A stretch of 64,000 nucleotides of DNA, from NCBI GenBank assembly GCA_025602915.1, contig JAHLJZ010000035.1, forward strand, positions 124,001-188,000, in the 5' to 3' direction. The notes beneath the pieces were generated by a model, which saw nothing but the letters and a program-made list of their open reading frames with translations, had not been told where the DNA came from and did no database searches. Below, piece after piece: positions 58,162-64,000 of this stretch (position 1 is the stretch's first letter; each line of letters opens with the position of its first letter). The translations under genes were made by a program, and so were the position numbers. The stretch comes from Paraphysoderma sedebokerense (Eukaryota > Blastocladiomycota > Physodermatomycetes > Physodermatales > Physodermataceae).

Positions 58162-60357
58162 TTATGATTGAATTTGTTGCGACCGCAGTCTACTTCTAAC
58201 GCTTTCTAGTTCCTTCTCTAACCTCTGAATTTCATCTTCCGCCGACACAACAAGGAATGGCTGGCTCTCATCTTTGGCTTTGGATGTATCTCGCGTTTCC
58301 CGACGGTCCCGTTCTCGGCATGGTTGGGATGACATTGATTTTGAACTCGTCTTGACTGCTTTCGATTTTTTCAGCTGAGCCTCCGCATTTGGCGAATAAG
58401 AGTAGTATACTCTAGTAGAAATTGATGAATGAACCGATGTTTGGGTTCGGTGGTTTAACGGGAGGTTAAGGAAAGGTGTAGGTGGCGATGAATATGATGG
58501 AATGTCCTCGTTTGAAGGTGGGGCGCTAGCTGAAGATGCGGTCGATGTGGGGAGCAAGGATTCCAATTGGGCTTTCAAATGTTGAGATTGTAATGTTAAA
58601 TATTCGTGTAGCTCGGTGAGAAGGGAAGTTCTGGTTGACCATTGAGATTTGAAAGAGAATCAATGAAAATAAAGGTTAATACATGGGTCAACAAAGAAAA
58701 AGTGCCATTTATAGGAACATACGCATCGTTTTCCCCGAGTTCGATATCAACCTCTTGACAAGGTGTATCCTCTAATACGGAAGTCTGGTGTTGGGTAGAA
58801 GCCAATCAGAGATCCGAAGGAAAACATCATCATAACATTTGAGTTAGCACTATTGATTTAACTTTACTATCCCCAATCCTTCCTTTAATTTAATGGAAAA
58901 TTAACAAACCATCCACAACCACCAAACCTTTTCCAATTCTTTCACTTTTCGATTCATAGTTATTATCTCTTTCTCTGATTGGATTTTCACAAACGATTCT
59001 TTTATGGATTCAGGATTGGATAACAACTTCAGCTCTTCGAATGTCGGAATCTTCTTTGCAGCGTCAAATTCTCTATCCAAGGAATCCTGGAACGTATCGA
59101 TTATTGAAAGTAATGGCTGAAATAGCGCAGGTATTGATGAGGATAAAATGTTTAGGTTGTGAAGTTGTGTGCTGTGAGATTGTACCAAGTTATGATAATG
59201 ACGGAGATGGAGTGTCACCGAGTGAGATAGCACCTTGAGGTGGGATTCGAGCTGAGAAGGTGGAATCTATATATTTGTATATAATTTAATATGCTATTTG
59301 AGATCGACAAATCATGATAAAATCTGATCACAACCTGAGGGTATGTATTGATCAGTGGTGTACCCGGTAAATCTAAATCATCTTTGCGGTTATATGAAGT
59401 AAGATACTGGGGAAATGGTATGGGAAGAGAGGCCGTCTTCGCTGACTTTGTCGACTGCTTGATGTACCATCCGAATAAATCAAGTCGTCTAATAACGAAA
59501 GCCGATGCGAACAAAAGCTCTCTAATAGTTCCATTAGGATCATTTGCGTTTGGAACAACGATCACATCAAGACGTACCGCGTGGAAGATTCATTTATATC
59601 TGTGTAGGATAATAATATTGAAGACCTAGGATAGCACATTCCAGCAAGTTTTTGGGGAACGTAATGTAATAGTTCGGTATCTGAATACACCATTTAAGTA
59701 ACAGCGATACAATGTGACGTGTAACTGCATGATAACTGGTGGAGACATACCTTCAACGGGTCGACGGTCTGGACATAAAAGATAGAACAAGGCAATCCAA
59801 AACCGCTTAGGCTGTTTAATTTTAAATGGCTTCAGTAAATCTGTAATCGATCCCGTTCAAAGCGAATCCCCGCCTTCGCCACTACAAACCTCGGCCCCTT
59901 GGTTGAATTTCGCTAATCTCATATCTTCCGGCGTCAAAATCAGAGTATTCCCATTATCAATATCCTCCTTTTGGTTGTTCTCCTTCATACCATCTTTCAG
60001 TTGTTCATTACTGGCTACACCGGATTCTGATTTTGATTTGCGGCGCGCAGTTAGTTTTGAATTCGGCTCGATCTCATCTCGAGCTTTTGATGGTGGTTTG
60101 GTAATGTGAGATGGTAATCTAGCTTTTATTATATGGCATATTAGACTCAAAGATTTCTTAATTATTGGTTTCGAGGAGGACGGTTGAGATCGGTTTGTGG
60201 AGACTGCATCTGAAGTTGTGCGCGACTTCGACTCTGTATTACGTTTGGATGGAAGACGATGGGAAGAGGATGATGAGGAGGTCGACACAGCGTACGGTGA
60301 TGTCTTTTGTGACGTTCGATTGCGAGAATGCGAGGAAAGAGATGACTGCTTTTTCAT
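58162..60357 (-). CDS. Probable TEDC1 homologue (delta/epsilon-tubulin complex)
   Basis: Seven exons (59886-60357, 59751-59840, 59578-59680, 59335-59521, 58928-59266, 58723-58784, 58162-58630) give 573 residues. After a basic Ser-rich N-terminus, the motif order matches TEDC1 as remembered. It has TPEDMRLAKFNQ, KQPKRFWIALFYLLC, CYPRSSILLSYTDINESSTR and ELLFASAFVIRRLDLFGWYI, then a coiled coil from LESHLKVLSHSVTLHLRHYH to IITMNRKVKELEK. The C-terminus is disordered with a last coiled coil. In animals TEDC1/TEDC2 with delta- and epsilon-tubulin stabilise triplet microtubules of centrioles. Three small introns (45, 70 and 56 nt) were needed to keep the frame; the 45-nt one (59841-59885) is the weakest junction. 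The start at 60357 is the first ATG of the open frame. Confidence 0.65.
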
Positions 60358-60833
60358 TCGCACGATTATGAGTTGAACAGGACAAAGTCGCAAGAAGGTT
60401 GAAGTGTGAATCTTGAACGTCGCGAACTCGCGAGGCCTTCCTTCAGAAACCACAATGAATCACACATTCATATGAGATTAATTATCTTTGTATCAAACAT
60501 GCAAAATTTTGAAAACTATCGCCTGAATGGAATTGTTGATGCTTAAAGAAATTCGAAAATATTCAAAGGATGAAGGAGCGTTAGTTGGATCGAACCCATT
60601 TGAGTATAGATGGCTTGATCAAGTTGCTGAACCCATTTCGGTATTATTCGTCAATTCCTTGACATATGTTCAATCCTCAAAGTATATCGCAATCTCTTCT
60701 CCACTCTTCATTCCAGTGCTCATCTGTCAACGCGCCGCAGAATGATCAACGCCCTCTTGATTGCTGAATCAACAAGAAGCGGGCAATTTACTTCCGTCGT
60801 CATCACCGCAGTCCAAAGTACATTTTTATAACC
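60358..60833. promoter_or_regulatory. Divergent promoter between TEDC1-like and acyl-CoA dehydrogenase genes
   Basis: A 0.48 kb interval separating two divergent starts. No named motif can be assigned; a shared bidirectional promoter is possible. Confidence 0.4.
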
Positions 60834-62993
60834 ATGGCTAGTTACCCTGACACAGACTTTATCAATATTTCAGAAAGAGTGAAAGATCTTCGGAAGAAGT
60901 TGATTCACTTCGTCGAGGTAAGCGTCAAACGAAGAGTGCAGTCATTTCAGGGCGCTTAGATTCCTTCTACTTTTCAAGGCCTCTTACTTAACAACCAAAT
61001 ATACATTTTCGAACTTTCTTTTATATAATACGGTGTAGAATGAATGCATTCCAGCAGAGCGTATTTATGAGAAACAATTAGGTACGGGTGAAAGTAGGTG
61101 GAAGGTACAGTTAATGGCTCCGTCCTCTTGAACCATACCAGGCTTAATTACGCTTTGGGATTTAGCAAGATGTAACGCAACACTTACCATGCCATTGCTG
61201 TAGACTCAACCGGCCATCATGGAAACTTTAAAATCCAATGCACGGTCTCTTGGACTTTGGAATCTGTTCCTGCCAAAGCAATACCCAGAAGGCGCTGGCC
61301 TGACTAATCTAGAATACTCAGTTCTTGCTGAGATCATGGGACGAAGTCCGAAAATTGCACCTGAAGTGAGTTATACTTGCGGATACAGCATTCACTGTAT
61401 TATCTAATTTGGAATGTCGTATATTTTATCGATAGGCATGCAATTGTGCTGCTCCTGATACGGGAAATATGGAAGTATTCGCAAAGTACGGAACCCAAGC
61501 TCAAAAGGATAAATGGTTAAAACCCTTGTTAAATGGAACTATACGTTCGGCCTTTGCTATGACGTTAGTATCACTACCGAATTCTTCCTCGCATTTTGTA
61601 ACCACTAATGTCGCTTTCCAATTTGGTTTTACCAATCGTCGTCAACAGGGAAAAGAATATTGCTTCCTCTGACGCTACTAATATTGAGACCAGTATTGTG
61701 CGACAGGGTAACCACTACGTTATTAATGGTCACAAGTGGTATATCAGTGGTGCAGGCCACCCCAACTGCTCAGTTTATCTTATCCTCGGAAAGACTGATT
61801 CCAATAATGCAAATGTGCATAAGCAACAGTCAATTGTAATTGTCCCGGCTGACACCCCAGGAATTCAACTCATCAAACCTGGTTCGTTTAGATTCAATTG
61901 CTACTTTAGCGGATGACACTCCTATCCCATACGTGGTGGAATCTTTTGTCGTTGGCTAACTGTGATCTTTTGTGATTCAAAGGAATGGTATTTGGCTATG
62001 ACGACGCAAACCATGGTCATTTCGAAATAATATTCAAGGATGTTAAAGTTCCTGTCGAGAACATTATATTAGGCGAAGGCCGTGGATTTGAGGTCATCCA
62101 AGGACGCTTGGGTCCCGGTAGAATACATCATTGCTGCAGGTAAATCATATAGTTCTGTTTCTCGCTTGATTCATTTCGTTTTGTCGTCATTTTGTAGGAC
62201 TATAATCCTAACTCTAAGAAATCGTTTTTGCAACAGGACCTTAGGAATGGCGGAACGAGGACTGGATTTGATGCTTGCTCGTGTGACCCAACGTAAAACT
62301 TTTGGCAAGGTATATTATTTCATTCATATAGTCTTTCTTTTGCCTCTCTTCAATGCTGGCCATCTATGATATAATGTCAACCCTAATTTATATATTTTTC
62401 TCCGATTGTGGCATCATCATCATCATTCCAGTATCTTGCCGAGCACGGCACCATCAAATACGATATCGCTCAATCTCGAATGGAAATTGATCAAGCTAGA
62501 TTGTTGGTATGGAAAGCGGCGGACATGATTGATAAAGTTGGAGCGAAAAGAGCCTTGAAGGAGATTGGAATGATTAAGGTACTTTTCATTCTCAATCCCT
62601 TTTCCGTTGTCTTCTTCTGGTGGCCCTTCTCCTCTGGTCCTCCATGTTCCTTGTATTGTTTTTCAGGATACCAAGTAGTGACTTGAAACTAATTTTAACC
62701 CTACATAACAGGTGGTTGTTCCCAATATGGCGTTGAAAGTTCTTGATCGAGCGATTCAAGCATTTGGTGCCGCGGGTGTTTCGCAAGATTTTGTGTTGGC
62801 CGAGTTTTACGCTGGTATTAGGACTCTTAGGATTGCTGACGGTAATTTAAGTTTCAGTATCGAATTTATATTATATTTTTTGATTGACGGGGATGGAATA
62901 TATTTGATAACAGGGCCTGACGAAGTACACACTCAACAGATCGGAAAATTGGAATTGAGGAGAGCAAAAGCACTATGGAAGGCAAATTTGTAG
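60834..62993 (+). CDS. Acyl-CoA dehydrogenase (ACAD10/11-like)
   Basis: Ten exons (60834-60917, 61039-61104, 61204-61365, 61436-61563, 61649-61881, 61983-62139, 62237-62309, 62432-62578, 62712-62841, 62914-62993) give 419 residues, the full length of one ACAD domain. Family motifs appear in order: [70 protein letters not shown], then [10 protein letters not shown] and [20 protein letters not shown]. The C-terminal part reads [40 protein letters not shown] and [20 protein letters not shown]. The GRIHHC and GPDEVH signatures favour the ACAD10/11 branch, flavoproteins acting on long or 4-hydroxy acyl-CoAs. No N-terminal presequence or kinase-like fusion is present, so peroxisomal location is as likely as mitochondrial; the C-terminus (ANL) resembles a PTS1 only weakly. 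Confidence 0.93.
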
Positions 62994-63878
62994 TCACTGC
63001 TGGTTCCAAGAGATAACCGTCCATGGCTGCAATACGATGGATCGACTCGAATAGGTATGTCTTGTTTGGGACGTGGTTTATTGTTTAAATCAGTTGTATC
63101 CCAGCCAAAAATAGTACTTGTAAATTGAGCGTCTCGCATCGCTGTCAATTATAACGTCAGCTTGTATTTACAATGGTACAGTCAGTGATAGCTGTTGCAT
63201 TCACAAATTAACTTTCAATTGTTCCGCGTTCAAAATGAGTTTAATAGAATCACTGATCTCATTAAGATGTCTCTTCGGTCAAAAGGATGGATTCCTATCT
63301 CATTCTATGCACAAGTAAGATTTCAATGTTTGCAATCGCTAACGGGGGTTAATTAAATCGGAAAAGGTCATCAAGTGCTGACCCTCAGGAACATGCATCG
63401 GAGGTTTAACAATCATGACTGATAACATGAGTCAGTTTGGCATTGGTTACAATCAGCGACCATCAGAATTTCTCAGAAACAAGTCATTCCACAACAATCG
63501 GGCCATGGCAACGAGTGACTATTGTGCAGGTGACGAAGGGTGACGAGAACTTGACGAGTTCCATGCTGCGCCACAAAAAACCGTTGATTTGGCCTAGATT
63601 ACAATGTAATTTATTTTGGATTTGCCACAATTACCGTCTCCGTGGAACCATCTGTGGCAAAATTTTGGCAGCATCGATCGAAAGGTGTGGAGCCAGTGTG
63701 GAATCCCGATGTCTGGGCCCTTGGATCGAAGGAGATGGAATGATGAATGCCGAGAATGGACCGATAATAGTATTGGATTTTTTTTCATTCCTCGCCTCGC
63801 TTTATATCCCTCGCTCCTCCCTCCGCTCTCGATCCTCCCTCTGTACTCCCTCTTGAAGTCACAACTGAATTAATCACC
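62994..63878. other. Intergenic, about 0.9 kb
   Basis: Between the acyl-CoA dehydrogenase and the last, truncated gene. Open frames here have no recognisable domain. The last 100 bases are C/T-rich (63800-63850), fitting a 5' leader for the next gene. Confidence 0.4.
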
Positions 63879-64000
63879 ATGACCCTTGAACTAAAACCCA
63901 CGCCCTTGTTCGAACCGTCGTTCATCCCAAGGAAATACTTTCGTGATGTGGCGTCTCCAGAAAAGAAAAAGCTCATTTCAAGTCTAGAAACAGCTGAAGA
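63879..64000 (+). CDS. N-terminal 40 residues of an unidentified protein (runs off right edge)
   Basis: An ATG at 63879 follows a pyrimidine-rich leader and opens a frame to the window end: MTLELKPTPLFEPSFIPRKY, then an Lys/Ser-containing helix. It is preceded by a typical fungal leader, which supports a real start. Too short to assign a function. Confidence 0.45.
   Translation, partial: MTLELKPTPLFEPSFIPRKYFRDVASPEKKKLISSLETAE

Noticed and set aside
60358-60453. Upstream extension of the TEDC1-like protein
   Set aside because: The extension begins with GTG rather than ATG and shows no conserved sequence.
1-64000. CRISPR arrays, rRNA genes, LTR or virus-derived elements
   Set aside because: No spaced direct repeats, rRNA signature sequences, reverse transcriptase, capsid or integrase motifs were recognised anywhere in the window.

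Overview
The window comes from an intron-rich, moderately AT-rich, gene-dense eukaryotic nuclear genome, almost certainly a fungus. Fungal markers include a polyphosphate polymerase of the VTC4 type, a Pex23-family dysferlin-domain peroxin, a Pho80/Pcl-like cyclin and a hybrid histidine kinase. Two genes point further, to a fungus with a flagellated (zoosporic) stage such as a chytrid or relative: a ropporin/radial-spoke-like RIIa protein (56321-57761) and a probable TEDC1 homologue of the delta/epsilon-tubulin complex (58162-60357). Mitochondrial genes (Pam18, a PPR protein) indicate a normal aerobic mitochondrion. The phylum is an inference.

Layout. 0-6 kb: a truncated Ser/Thr-rich protein, two tandem universal stress proteins, a BTB protein with a decayed copy of itself, and tRNA-Arg(ACG). 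6-10 kb: a ten-exon hybrid kinase with seven predicted membrane helices. 10-20 kb: an RRM protein, an LRR-TM-SH3 protein, a membrane-anchored HExxH protein, a chorismate-lyase-like protein and Rlp24. 21-31 kb: a cyclin, Pam18/Tim14, a PPR protein, a HERP-like ubiquitin-like membrane protein and an unrecognised helical-repeat protein. 32-44 kb: VTC4, CLASP (nine exons) and the CWC16/CCDC130 splicing factor. 44-53 kb: a HARBI1-like gene, a C1-Pex23-DysF peroxin and two tandem secreted macro-domain proteins. 54-64 kb: an HSL-family hydrolase, the ropporin-like gene, the TEDC1-like gene, an acyl-CoA dehydrogenase and a truncated gene at the right edge.

Gene models were built by hand. Exons were joined at GT/AG borders only where the reading frame and a recognisable protein continued across; no transcript data were available. 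Most introns are 45-130 nt, and one in CLASP is only 36 nt. No rRNA, CRISPR, virus-derived element or LTR element was seen. The genes do not form a single pathway. The nearest thing to a functional neighbourhood is the tail-to-tail pair of flagellum/centriole genes at 56-60 kb, and two tandem gene pairs (stress proteins, macro-domain proteins) show local duplication.
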